From positions 14,862-78,861 of the forward strand of contig JANMMT010000010.1 of NCBI GenBank assembly GCA_031373545.1: DNA of 64,000 nucleotides. The letters run 5' to 3'. The notes below the pieces were generated by a model that worked only from the letters and a program-made list of their open reading frames with translations, searched no databases and was not told the origin of the DNA. The stretch is from JADCCX01 sp031373545. Its GTDB lineage: Bacteria; Pseudomonadota; Alphaproteobacteria; Rhizobiales; Beijerinckiaceae. Position numbers and translations under genes: made by a program. This document shows, piece after piece, positions 41,689 through 53,571 of this stretch (position 1 is its first letter; each line of letters begins with the position of its first letter).

Positions 41689-41706
41689 CGTCTGACAGGA
41701 ACCTGA

Positions 41707-42591
<885 letters not shown>

Positions 42592-42605
42592 GAAGGAACG
42601 GAGCA

Positions 42606-43004
42606 ATGGGCCTGATCTACACCGATGTGACACTGACCAATGTGCGCGATGATTTGCTCGCGCCCATCGTCGTGAACGCGCTGGTGAATACGGGCGCGCT
42701 GCATTTGTGCATACCGCAGTCGGTTGCGGTGCATCTCAAACTAGAGGCCATCGAACAACGGCAAGTGACCATTGCCGATGGCTCCACGCGGGCGGTGCCC
42801 TATGTCGGCCCGGTCAAGATCACCAAAGGCAACCGCAGCTGTTTCACAGGGGCCATGGTGCTGGGTGATCAGGTTCTGCTGGGAGCCATCCCCGTGCAAG
42901 ACATGGACCTGATCGCCCGGCCTGGCCCGCGCGATGTTATCGCCAATCCTTCAAGCCCCAACATGCCCGCATCGGTTGCCATGGGCGTTCGCACAAGCCG
43001 ATAA
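42606..43004 (+). CDS. Retropepsin-like clan AA protease family protein, active-site Asp replaced
   Basis: The 132-residue protein resembles small bacterial clan AA aspartic proteases: MGLIYTDVTLTN, then ALVNTGALHLCIPQSVAVHL and a QVTIADGSTRAVPYVGPVKI flap-like region. A VLGDQVLLGAIPVQDMDL block follows. The catalytic triplet is normally Asp-Thr-Gly; here it reads Asn-Thr-Gly near residue 34 (AAT codon, one base from GAT). It may be inactive or a binding protein. AAGGA precedes the ATG. It sits between sucD and sucA with gaps of only about 14 bp, so it appears to be part of the operon. Confidence 0.75.
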   Translation: MGLIYTDVTLTNVRDDLLAPIVVNALVNTGALHLCIPQSVAVHLKLEAIEQRQVTIADGSTRAVPYVGPVKITKGNRSCFTGAMVLGDQVLLGAIPVQDMDLIARPGPRDVIANPSSPNMPASVAMGVRTSR

Positions 43005-43018
43005 GGAAAGCTGCAATC

Positions 43019-45892
<2,874 letters not shown>

Positions 45893-45939
45893 AAAACAGA
45901 CCAGAATCCCATGCCTGATCGGCATGACAGGAGAGACGA

Positions 45940-47205
45940 ATGACCGAGATCCGCGTGCCCACCCTGGGCGAATCCGTGTCCGAAGCCACCATCGGCAAGT
46001 GGTTCAAGAAGCCTGGCGACAGCGTCAAGAAAGACGAGCCGCTGCTGGAGCTGGAAACGGACAAGGTGACGCTGGAGGTCAACGCGCCCGAAGCGGGCGT
46101 GCTCGCTGAAATCGTCGCGGCGGATGGCGTGACCGTCGGCGTCGGCGCGCTGCTGGGCCAGATCACGGCGGGCGGCGCGGGCGTGGCATCATCGGCGGCG
46201 CCTGCCGTGCCTGCGGCCAAGATCGAGCCTGCCACCGTTGCATCGCCCCCTCCGGTCAATCCAGTCGCCCCCGCTTCCGCTCCGACTTCGATGCCGCCCG
46301 CGCCTGCCGCCGCCAAGATGATGGCCGAGACGGGCGTGAGCGTTGATGCGGGCTCCGGCAAGCGCGGCCAGGTGCTGAAGGAGGACGTCGTGGCGGTTGT
46401 TGCCCGTGGCCCAGTGGCGGCGCCAGCGTCGGCTCCAGCCCCGGTGCCTGCCCCCGTCATCGCAGCTCCTGTTGTGGCCCGTGCGCCCGTGGCGGTGGAC
46501 GATGCGTCCCGCGAAGAGCGCGTGAAGATGAGCAAGCTGCGCCAGACCATCGCGCGCCGCCTCAAGGATGCGCAGAACACCGCCGCCATGCTCACCACCT
46601 TCAACGAGGTGGACATGAGCGAGGTCATGGCCCTGCGCACCAAATACAAGGACGCCTTTGAAAAGAAGCACAGCACCAAGCTCGGCTTCATGGGCCTGTT
46701 CGTGAAGGCCTGCGTGCAGGCGCTTAAAGAGCTGCCGGGCGTCAACGGCGAGATCGACGGCACGGACCTCGTCTACAAGAACTATTACCACATCGGCATT
46801 GCGGTCGGTACCGAGAAGGGCCTCGTCGTGCCCGTGGTGCGCGATGCGGATACGCTGTCGGTGGCGGGCATCGAGAAGACCATCGCCGGTTATGGCAAGC
46901 GCGCGCGCGAGGGCACGCTGACGGTCGCCGAAATGCAGGGCGGCACCTTCACCATCACCAACGGCGGCATTTATGGCTCGCTGATGTCCACGCCCATTCT
47001 CAACGCGCCGCAGTCCGGCATTCTGGGCATGCACAAGATTCAGGATCGTCCCGTGGTGGTCGGCGGGCAGATCGTCATCCGCCCCATGATGTATCTGGCG
47101 CTGTCCTATGATCATCGCTTTGTGGATGGCAAAGAAGCCGTGACCTTCCTCGTACGGGTCAAGGAATGCCTGGAAGATCCGGCGCGGCTGGTGATGGATT
47201 TGTGA
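45940..47205 (+). CDS. sucB: 2-oxoglutarate dehydrogenase E2 component (dihydrolipoyl succinyltransferase)
   Basis: The 421-residue E2 subunit has one N-terminal lipoyl domain with Lys42 in ELETDKVTLEV. A long Ala/Pro linker follows (residues about 85-130), then a peripheral-subunit-binding domain (AAKMMAETGVSVDAGSGKRG). A second Ala/Pro linker leads to the catalytic domain ending with SYDHRFVDGKEAV, whose His is the catalytic base. It forms the 2-oxoglutarate dehydrogenase core with SucA and Lpd. Confidence 0.97.
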   Translation: MTEIRVPTLGESVSEATIGKWFKKPGDSVKKDEPLLELETDKVTLEVNAPEAGVLAEIVAADGVTVGVGALLGQITAGGAGVASSAAPAVPAAKIEPATVASPPPVNPVAPASAPTSMPPAPAAAKMMAETGVSVDAGSGKRGQVLKEDVVAVVARGPVAAPASAPAPVPAPVIAAPVVARAPVAVDDASREERVKMSKLRQTIARRLKDAQNTAAMLTTFNEVDMSEVMALRTKYKDAFEKKHSTKLGFMGLFVKACVQALKELPGVNGEIDGTDLVYKNYYHIGIAVGTEKGLVVPVVRDADTLSVAGIEKTIAGYGKRAREGTLTVAEMQGGTFTITNGGIYGSLMSTPILNAPQSGILGMHKIQDRPVVVGGQIVIRPMMYLALSYDHRFVDGKEAVTFLVRVKECLEDPARLVMDL

Positions 47206-47212
47206 GTTTTTC

Positions 47213-47336
47213 CTTCTCTCCCGTTTGCGGGGAGAAGGTGGTCCGAAGGAGCGGATGAGGGGCATGGGCTTCCATCCCATGCCATCTCATTTGCCCCTCA
47301 CCCCAACCCTCTCCCCGTCGATACAGGGAGAGGGAG
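47213..47336. repeat. Inverted pair of GC-rich palindromic repeats (REPIN-like)
   Basis: Two copies of the repeat family seen at 29.9-30.5 kb lie here head to head. Copy D (47213-47263) is more degenerate, reading CTTCTCTCCCG, GCGGGGAGAAGG and a GGATGAGGGGC tail. Copy E (47293-47336) has GCCCCTCACCCC and CCCTCTCCCC with GGGAGAGGG. Their tails point inward around a 29-bp spacer that is itself partly palindromic (GGCATGGG and CCCATGCC). The layout equals that around the DUF559 gene, but no gene lies inside. Confidence 0.75.
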
Positions 47337-47354
47337 CTAACAAGGAGAAACGCC

Positions 47355-47651
47355 ATGCGCAAACTCGCTCTTCTCACCCTTTTCGTCCTTCCCCTCGCCG
47401 CCTGCCAGACCTTCGAGGAGCAGCGCGCCGAGATCGACCGCGCCGATGACGCACGCTGCCAGGCCTATGGTGCCCGGCGCGGGACGCAAGGCTACACCCA
47501 GTGCCGCATTGATCTCGATCGCAACCGCGCCATCGAGGCGCAGGCCCGGCGTCCCGTGGTGGTGCAAACCATCGGCGTGCAGACCTGGGGCGTCGGCATC
47601 GGCATCGGTGGTTACTGCCGCAACACGCCTTGGGGTGTGCGGTGCTATTGA
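47355..47651 (+). CDS. Small lipoprotein of unknown function
   Basis: The 98-residue protein has a lipoprotein signal peptide with lipobox PLAAC (MRKLALLTLFVLPLAAC, Cys17). An acidic/Arg-rich coiled stretch (FEEQRAEIDRADDARCQAYG) follows, then a Gly/Val-rich Cys-containing C-terminus (GVGIGIGGYCRNTPWGVRCY). Similar short envelope proteins occur in many alphaproteobacteria without known function. AAGGAGAAA precedes the ATG. It lies between the repeat pair and lpd, on the operon strand. Confidence 0.7.
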   Translation: MRKLALLTLFVLPLAACQTFEEQRAEIDRADDARCQAYGARRGTQGYTQCRIDLDRNRAIEAQARRPVVVQTIGVQTWGVGIGIGGYCRNTPWGVRCY

Positions 47652-47691
47652 AATTTGAAATGTCGGCATGAATGCCGCTGCGGAGTTGTGA

Positions 47692-49095
47692 ATGTCCTAC
47701 GATCTTGTTGTCATCGGCTCTGGCCCCGGCGGGTATGTCTGCGCGATCCGTGCGGCGCAGCTGGGGCTGAAAGTCGCCATCGTCGAAAAAATGAAGACCT
47801 ATGGCGGCACCTGCCTCAACATCGGCTGCATTCCCTCCAAAGCATTGCTGCATGCCTCCGAACTGTTCGATGAGGCGGGCCATGGCTTTGCAGACCTCGG
47901 CATCGAGGTGCCCGCGCCCAAACTCAACCTGCCCGTGATGATGAAGCACAAGCAGGATACGGTGGATGCCAACGTCAAGGGCGTCGAATTTCTGCTGAAG
48001 AAAAACAAGGTCGATGGCGTCAAGGGCTGGGGCACTGTACTTGCGCCCGGCCAAGTTCAGGTCAAGGCCGACGACGGCACACTCACCGTGCTGGAAACCA
48101 AGAACATCGTCATCGCCACGGGCTCCGACATCGCCTCGCCGCCCGGTGTGACCATCGATTTCGACGAGAAGGTGATCGTCAGCTCCACCGGTGCGTTGGT
48201 CCTGGAAAAGGTGCCTGCGAAAATGATCGTGATCGGCGGCGGCGTCATCGGGCTGGAACTCGGCTCGGTCTGGCGCCGGCTGGGGTCCGAGGTCACCGTG
48301 ATCGAGTATCTCGACCGTATTTTGCCGGGCATGGACGACGAGATCGCCAAGAATTTCCTGCGGATCCAGCAGAAGCAGGGCATCGCCTTCAAGCTCTCCA
48401 GCAAGGTCACGGCGGTGGCCAAGACCAAGACAGGCGCCAACGTCACTTACGAACCCGTGGCGGGCGGCGCGGCGGAGACGGTCGAGGCCGATGTGGTGCT
48501 CGTCGCCACGGGCCGCCGCCCTTACACCGAAGGGCTGGGCTTGGAGGCTGCGGGCGTGGCGATGGAACGTGGGCGCGTGGTGATTGACGATCACTTCGCC
48601 TCCAACGTGCCCGGCATCTATGCCATCGGCGATGTGGTGCGCGGGCCGATGCTGGCGCACAAGGCCGAGGATGAGGGCGTCGCGGTGGCGGAGATTCTTG
48701 CCGGGCAGAAGCCGCACATCAACTACGATTGCATCCCTGGAGTGGTTTACACCTGGCCGGAAGTGGCCTCCATCGGCAAGACCGAGGAAGAGCTGAAGGC
48801 GGCTGGCACCGCCTACAACGTCGGCAAATTCCCCTTCACCGCCAATGGCCGCGCGCGCGCCAACCGCGCCATGGATGGCTTCGTGAAGGTGCTGGCGGAT
48901 GCCGCGACAGACCGTGTCGTGGGCGCGCACATCATCGGCGCGGGCGCGGGCGATCTGATCCATGAGGTGGGCGTGCTGATGGAATTCGGCGGCTCGTCGG
49001 AAGATCTCGCCCGCACCTGCCATGCGCACCCCACCATGAGCGAAGCGGTGAAGGAAGCCGCCCTCGCGGTGGACAAGCGCGCGATCCATATGTGA
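47692..49095 (+). CDS. lpd: Dihydrolipoamide dehydrogenase (E3)
   Basis: The 467-residue FAD disulfide reductase has GSGPGGYVCAIRAAQLG near residue 9 and the redox pair Cys41 and Cys46 in GGTCLNIGCIPSK. The NAD-binding GGGVIGLELGSVWRRLG lies near residue 183 and the C-terminal HAHPTMSEAVKEAAL supplies the active-site His. It reoxidises the lipoyl arm of SucB and completes the 2-oxoglutarate dehydrogenase complex encoded just upstream. Confidence 0.97.
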   Translation: MSYDLVVIGSGPGGYVCAIRAAQLGLKVAIVEKMKTYGGTCLNIGCIPSKALLHASELFDEAGHGFADLGIEVPAPKLNLPVMMKHKQDTVDANVKGVEFLLKKNKVDGVKGWGTVLAPGQVQVKADDGTLTVLETKNIVIATGSDIASPPGVTIDFDEKVIVSSTGALVLEKVPAKMIVIGGGVIGLELGSVWRRLGSEVTVIEYLDRILPGMDDEIAKNFLRIQQKQGIAFKLSSKVTAVAKTKTGANVTYEPVAGGAAETVEADVVLVATGRRPYTEGLGLEAAGVAMERGRVVIDDHFASNVPGIYAIGDVVRGPMLAHKAEDEGVAVAEILAGQKPHINYDCIPGVVYTWPEVASIGKTEEELKAAGTAYNVGKFPFTANGRARANRAMDGFVKVLADAATDRVVGAHIIGAGAGDLIHEVGVLMEFGGSSEDLARTCHAHPTMSEAVKEAALAVDKRAIHM

Positions 49096-49126
49096 GGCAT
49101 TCCATGCACCCAAGGCTTGATCCAGC

Positions 49127-49984
49127 GTGACGCCCACGCCCACGCACACGCCCGCAAAACGCCTGACCGCGCCCGATATCCTCGCCCGCAAGGGCGGCGA
49201 GAAGATCGTGGCACTGACCGCTTACCATGCCCTCTCGGCGCGGTTGGCCGACCCTTTCTGCGATGTCCTGCTGGTCGGGGATTCGCTGGGCAATGTGCTC
49301 TATGGGTTCGACACGACGCTCGCCGTCACGCTCGACATGATGATCCTGCATGGCAGGGCGGTGGTGGCCGCGTCGCGCCGGGCGCTGGTGGTGGTCGATA
49401 TGCCCTTCGGCTCCTATGAAGGGTCGAAAGAGCAGGCCTTCGCCTCCGCCGCGCGGATCCTGCGCGAGACAGGCTGCAGCGCGGTCAAGCTGGAGGGCGG
49501 CGTGCATATGGCGGAAACCATCGCGTTTCTGGTGGCGCGGGGCATTCCCGTCATGGGGCATGTGGGGCTCACGCCGCAATCCATCCACACGCTCGGCTCG
49601 TTTCGCGCGCGGGGCCGAGCCGAGGCCGCGGACATGGCCAACTCCGACGCGCTTGGCCCCATTGCGGCAGATGCAGCGGCAGTCGCAGCCGCAGGTGCTT
49701 TTTCCATGGTCATCGAGGCGGTGATGGAGCCGCTCGCGCGGCAGATTTCGGCCGTCAGCCCGGTGCCGACCATCGGCATCGGCGCCAGCGCGGCCTGCGA
49801 CGGACAGATTCTCGTGATGGAAGATATGCTGGGCATGACCGAGCGCACCGCCCGGTTCGTCAAGCGTTTCGGCGCGTTGGGCGCAGAGATCAGCACGGGC
49901 ATAGCGGCCTATGCAGCCGGTGTGCGCGACGGGTCTTTCCCGGCTGCGGAGCAGCTTTATCCCATCAAGCCGCCGCAGCCTTAA
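49127..49984 (+). CDS. panB: 3-methyl-2-oxobutanoate hydroxymethyltransferase
   Basis: PanB makes ketopantoate for coenzyme A synthesis. The 285-residue protein has the magnesium-binding motif LLVGDSLGNVLYG near residue 44, VVVDMPFGSYEGS near 86 and KLEGGVHMAETIAFL near 120. PVMGHVGLTPQS lies near residue 144. The family usually has Asp after TAY near the N-terminus, while here the sequence is ALTAYHALSARLAD. The start is a GTG at 49127 with no strong ribosome-binding site. It converges on the YHS gene with a 4-base overlap. Confidence 0.93.
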   Translation: MTPTPTHTPAKRLTAPDILARKGGEKIVALTAYHALSARLADPFCDVLLVGDSLGNVLYGFDTTLAVTLDMMILHGRAVVAASRRALVVVDMPFGSYEGSKEQAFASAARILRETGCSAVKLEGGVHMAETIAFLVARGIPVMGHVGLTPQSIHTLGSFRARGRAEAADMANSDALGPIAADAAAVAAAGAFSMVIEAVMEPLARQISAVSPVPTIGIGASAACDGQILVMEDMLGMTERTARFVKRFGALGAEISTGIAAYAAGVRDGSFPAAEQLYPIKPPQP

Positions 49985-50520
49985 GGCACAGGCGCAGCCG
50001 CAGGTCTGTAATCTTCGGCGTCACCTGTCGAACCCGGCTCCTGGCCGAGCTTCACCCAGTTGGCGTTGGCGGCTTCGATCTGGGTGGTCATGCCCTTTTC
50101 CCAGCGCTGACGCACCGCATGGGAGTAGTTGAGATAGAGTTTGCCATCCACAATGGCCCAGACATCCGGGCTCCCGGGGGCTTTGTAGCCCTGGCCGGCG
50201 GCCCAGGCGCAGTGTCCGCCATATTGCGGGGCGTACCGCGCCGGATTGGCCAGGAACAAATCGCGGTTCTGCGCGGTGGCAAAGGCAAAGGTTGCGCCGT
50301 TCCACAGCGCCGTGAAGCGTCGGCTGCCCGGCACGCCTGCTGCGGGGCGGGGAGAGGTGGCAAGGCTGAAATAGGCCACAACATCACGCCCGCCAGCGGC
50401 GAATTCCGTGGAATCCACATGCAGCGGGCTCGCATTGGCGCCGCGCAGGCCCAAGCCGAAAAACCCTGACACGCCCAAGCCCGATGCGAGAGCGCCGAGG
50501 AGAAGAATACGCCTGTTCAT
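49981..50520 (-). CDS. Exported YHS-domain protein
   Basis: The 179-residue protein has an N-terminal signal (MNRRILLLGALASGLGVSGFFGLGLRGANAS). A YHS-like region follows: GRDVVAYFS, then FTALWNGATFAFATAQNRDLFLANPARYAPQYGGHCAWAAGQGYKAPG. YHS domains are often linked to metal binding. The ATG at 50520 starts the signal peptide; an upstream extension of 18 residues is unlikely. The 3' end overlaps panB on the opposite strand, an antisense arrangement that may limit read-through both ways. Confidence 0.8.
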   Translation of the reverse strand: MNRRILLLGALASGLGVSGFFGLGLRGANASPLHVDSTEFAAGGRDVVAYFSLATSPRPAAGVPGSRRFTALWNGATFAFATAQNRDLFLANPARYAPQYGGHCAWAAGQGYKAPGSPDVWAIVDGKLYLNYSHAVRQRWEKGMTTQIEAANANWVKLGQEPGSTGDAEDYRPAAAPVP

Positions 50521-50640
50521 GACTGCCCTGTGCCTGTCGTGCGATGAATGGGACAATCGCGTCCGGCACCGCACACAGGCAAATGCCGATTGCGTGAGAA
50601 AAGTTTGGAAAGGCGGATGCGCTTGCTGGCAAAGCCATCG

Positions 50641-50670
50641 TTCTGAGCTTGTGGAAGGATAGGGTCCTTC
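50641..50670. repeat. Short inverted repeat of the CTGAGCTTGTCGAAGGA type
   Basis: TTCTGAGCTTGTGGAAGGAT is followed by a perfect GAAGGA/TCCTTC inversion (50654-50670). A related copy lies at 61441-61470. Similar short repeats are common between genes in alphaproteobacteria. Beyond it, CTGTC and GACAG (50682-50695) and TCAAGA and TCTTGA (50698-50716) form two more small dyads before the next gene. Confidence 0.55.
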
Positions 50671-50806
50671 GACACAAAATCCTGTCTTTTGACAGACTCA
50701 AGATTATGATTCTTGATTCAAACTGGGTCACCCTACAGATTTTGAATTGCAGCCCGTTGTTCGGTCGGCTCTTGAAATCCGGTGCCAGCATGCGCACGTC
50801 AACGCT

Positions 50807-51361
50807 GTGATCAAGCGTCTCACCCGCCCGTTTCTCCTGCTGCTTGCCGCCGGGTTCCTTTTCGAGGCATGGCTGTGGGACAAACTCACCGAGGCTGGGC
50901 ATTGGTTGCGGGGTTGCATCCCGTTTCAGGCATTCAAGCGCTGGGTTGCCACAATCATTGCGCGTATTCCAGCGTGGGCAGCGCTGCTGCTGTTTGCCAT
51001 TCCCGTAATTATCGTACAGCCCCTCAAGTTTGCGGCTCTGTGGCTGATGGTGCAAGGCCATGTGGTGCTGGGCTTACTGGGCTTTGTTGCCATCAAGATC
51101 GTGGGCTTTGGCACGATGGCATTTCTGTTTGATCTGACGCGCGACAAGCTCATGACCTTTGGCTGGTTCGCATGGCTTTATCAGCGCGTCCTGTGGCTGC
51201 GCGCCAAGGCGAGCGCCTTCATTGCGCCCTATACGCGTGGCTTGAAAGCGCACGTCACGGCACTCAAACTGGCAGTCTTTGCCTTGCTGGGCCTCAAGAG
51301 CGAGCGCCGCTCGCTGCTGATGCGGCTGCGCGCGCGCACGCCGTTTTTAGCACTCCATTAA
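50807..51361 (+). CDS. Multi-span membrane protein of unknown function
   Basis: From the GTG at 50807 the product is 184 residues. It has hydrophobic segments at about residues 8-25, 45-65 and 72-105 and a basic C-terminal region (RLRARTPF). A TTG at 50747 would add 20 residues, and neither start has a clear ribosome-binding site. Blocks such as WLWDKL and FKRWVATIIARIPAWAALLLFAIPVIIVQPLK look typical of conserved hypothetical proteins of Rhizobiales. I cannot assign a function. Confidence 0.6.
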   Translation: MIKRLTRPFLLLLAAGFLFEAWLWDKLTEAGHWLRGCIPFQAFKRWVATIIARIPAWAALLLFAIPVIIVQPLKFAALWLMVQGHVVLGLLGFVAIKIVGFGTMAFLFDLTRDKLMTFGWFAWLYQRVLWLRAKASAFIAPYTRGLKAHVTALKLAVFALLGLKSERRSLLMRLRARTPFLALH

Positions 51362-51426
51362 GGTTAATCCATTACGCACTTCGGGCATCGGTGCAGCCGT
51401 TCGCGCACCTGTCCGGAGCCATGCAC

Positions 51427-52233
51427 ATGCGGTTGAAAACCCTCATCACAGCCTCTCTCATCTGTGCGGGCGCGGCCACAGGCGCAGCAGCCGCAGACCT
51501 TCGCGGCACGTTGAAGCCTCTCCCCTACGCGCCCATTCCCGTACCTGCCTTCACGTGGGCAGGTGCCTATGTCGGCCTGCATGCGGGCTACGCCATGGGC
51601 TACGACAGCGACGCCACCACCACGGGCACGGCAGGCTTCCAGGGCCTGATTGCGCCCGGCTTCGTGCCCGCCAAACTCAAGGTGGGCCGTGATGGCTTCG
51701 TGGGCGGTGGGCAGGTGGGCTACAACGTGCAGTTCGGCAACCTCGTCACCGGTCTGGAGGCGGACCTTAGCCTGATGCCCAAGGGCCGCGATGCAGGCTT
51801 CATCGGTGCGCCCGTGCTGGGCACGCAGCTTGTCACGGCTGCGGGGAGCGAGATGCGCTGGTTCGGCACGGTGCGTGCGCGCCTCGGCGTCGCCAGCGAC
51901 CGCACACTCATCTACGCAACAGGCGGCTTGGCCTTTGCGGACCTGAAGACATCCGCCAGCGTCACGGGCGTGCAGGCCCCCGGCCTCGTGTGGAGCGATG
52001 CCAAGTCACAGACCAAATTCGGCTGGACCCTGGGCGCCGGCCTTGAATATGCCGTGACAGCGAACTGGACCGTGAAAGGCGAATATCTCTATTACGACCT
52101 GGGCAAGAGCGATTTGCTCGCCACCGGCAATGCCGCCGTACGCGCGATACCTGCTCTGAACGGTGTGGATTATGGCACCGGCATCGCTGCCAAGGGCAGC
52201 ATCCTGCGCACGGGTGTGAACTACAAGTTCTAA
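51427..52233 (+). CDS. Outer-membrane beta-barrel protein (Omp25/31-like)
   Basis: The 268-residue protein has a signal peptide (MRLKTLITASLICAGAATGAAAADL). An eight-strand porin-like barrel follows: FTWAGAYVGLHAGYAMGYDS, GGGQVGYNVQFGNLVTGLEADLS, VRARLGVASDRTLIYATGGLAFAD and a C-terminal RTGVNYKF ending in Phe, as outer-membrane proteins do. It matches the OMP_b-brl/Omp25-Omp31 family of rhizobia and brucellae. GGAG lies 8 bases before the ATG at 51427; the ATG at 51421 is too close to it. Confidence 0.88.
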   Translation: MRLKTLITASLICAGAATGAAAADLRGTLKPLPYAPIPVPAFTWAGAYVGLHAGYAMGYDSDATTTGTAGFQGLIAPGFVPAKLKVGRDGFVGGGQVGYNVQFGNLVTGLEADLSLMPKGRDAGFIGAPVLGTQLVTAAGSEMRWFGTVRARLGVASDRTLIYATGGLAFADLKTSASVTGVQAPGLVWSDAKSQTKFGWTLGAGLEYAVTANWTVKGEYLYYDLGKSDLLATGNAAVRAIPALNGVDYGTGIAAKGSILRTGVNYKF

Positions 52234-52245
52234 GGGTTTAGCCCG

Positions 52246-52827
52246 TCACACGAAGGGCAGGATCGTCGGCGCGATGAGGCCGATCGCCATCAGCACGGCG
52301 GCGATCACACCAAAGCCGCCCGCCAGAAACGCCAGCGCCGTCACGCCGGTGATGATGGCGGCGGATGCGATGACGATGGACACCTGAAAGATGGCGGACG
52401 AAATTTCCAGTGCCTCGTTCTTCTTGTTCTCGTAGTCGCGCTTGGCTTCAGCGGCCTTGGCGCGGGCCATGAGTTCGCGGCGGCCTTCATTGGTTTCCGG
52501 TTCGGATTCGAGCCGCACCGCCAGCTTTTTCCATGTGTCGATCTGCTTGGCGATGGCGGCCTTCTTCGCTTCGTCTGTCACACCGATGGCATCGATGTCC
52601 ATGGCTTCAGCGGATTGAATGGCCGCGGCGCGGCGGATGGTCTTGGCCTGAAAGAACGACCACAGGTTGCTCGCCTCGATGTTGGCTTGCATGGAGGATT
52701 TCTCGGCATTCTTGCCCGTCATCTCCGACAGTGCCAGCATCAGTGCCAGCACGGCGATCATCAAGGCGATGTATTTGTTGTTGCCACCTGCTTCAGCAGC
52801 TTCTTTGGCGTGATCGGCACCGGACAT
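52246..52827 (-). CDS. DUF4337 family membrane protein
   Basis: The 193-residue protein has one N-terminal helix (YIALMIAVLALMLALSEMTG). A soluble charged region follows with the family block LWSFFQAKTIRRAAAIQSAEAM, and two C-terminal hydrophobic segments (FQVSIVIASAAIITGVTALAF and FGVIAAVLMAIGLIAPTILPFV). These are the DUF4337 hallmarks. Function unknown. It lies 48 bp downstream of the ChaC-like gene on the same strand. Confidence 0.85.
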   Translation of the reverse strand: MSGADHAKEAAEAGGNNKYIALMIAVLALMLALSEMTGKNAEKSSMQANIEASNLWSFFQAKTIRRAAAIQSAEAMDIDAIGVTDEAKKAAIAKQIDTWKKLAVRLESEPETNEGRRELMARAKAAEAKRDYENKKNEALEISSAIFQVSIVIASAAIITGVTALAFLAGGFGVIAAVLMAIGLIAPTILPFV

Positions 52828-52875
52828 GTTTTGTTTTCCTGCGGTCTTGTTCGGGCAGGCATAGACGTCCGTGCT

Positions 52876-53472
52876 TCATTTGCAAGCCGCGTCTGTGGAT
52901 ATCTCTGCCTCGTCGAGCCGCCGCGCCAGCCAGGACAGGATGCGATCCTCGACACCGATGTCGCTGAGCAGCCGCGCCGTGTTGCAGACGTAGTCACGGT
53001 TGGGTCCCATGCTGCCGTGGCTGCGCTCCACCAGCCGCAATTGGTCGGCTGGCGGCAACCGACCGGCGAACTGACGGTGGCTTTCATCCACCACGTAGCA
53101 GAGCGCACGCACCACGTGCCCGTCGCGCAGCCGCACGGGGCGAAACTGTTCATGATAGACCCGGCTGATCTGCTCGCGCGCCGTAAGGTAGCTCAGCGTT
53201 TCGGCGGCCTCGGCCCCGCGCACCTTGAAGGCCATGCCATGGCAGCATCCGCCGCGCACCAGGCCCAGCACGAGGCCGGGGTTTTCCGGCGTGCCGCGGT
53301 AATGAGTGGAATAGACGCAAAGCCGGCGGTGGACGCCATAAGCGGTGGCCGGCTGGCGTTCGGCATAGGCAAAACCCGGCTTCCACATCAGCGAGCCATA
53401 GCCGAAAACCCAGAACCCCTCCGTCACGGCAGAGGGGTGCAGGAGATCAGCCTTGATATTGTCGTGGTGCAT
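52876..53472 (-). CDS. chaC: ChaC-type gamma-glutamylcyclotransferase
   Basis: The 198-residue product has the family signature FWVFGYGSLMWKPGF near residue 21 and LVLGLVRGGCCHGMAFKV near 68. YLTAREQISRVYHEQ and GSMGPNRDYVCNTARLLSDIGVED follow. ChaC enzymes degrade glutathione to 5-oxoproline and Cys-Gly. The ATG at 53472 is chosen because the conserved domain starts about 20 residues later. The much longer open frame to 54738 is an antisense artefact over the DUF2125 gene. Confidence 0.88.
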   Translation of the reverse strand: MHHDNIKADLLHPSAVTEGFWVFGYGSLMWKPGFAYAERQPATAYGVHRRLCVYSTHYRGTPENPGLVLGLVRGGCCHGMAFKVRGAEAAETLSYLTAREQISRVYHEQFRPVRLRDGHVVRALCYVVDESHRQFAGRLPPADQLRLVERSHGSMGPNRDYVCNTARLLSDIGVEDRILSWLARRLDEAEISTDAACK

Positions 53473-53571
53473 GATGATTGTTTCTTCGCTATCAGCCTGC
53501 AGACTTGTCTTCAACACCAAGCCTTTTTCTCGAACAGCCCGCCTCTTCAACACCAAGCATGGATTGTGCCG

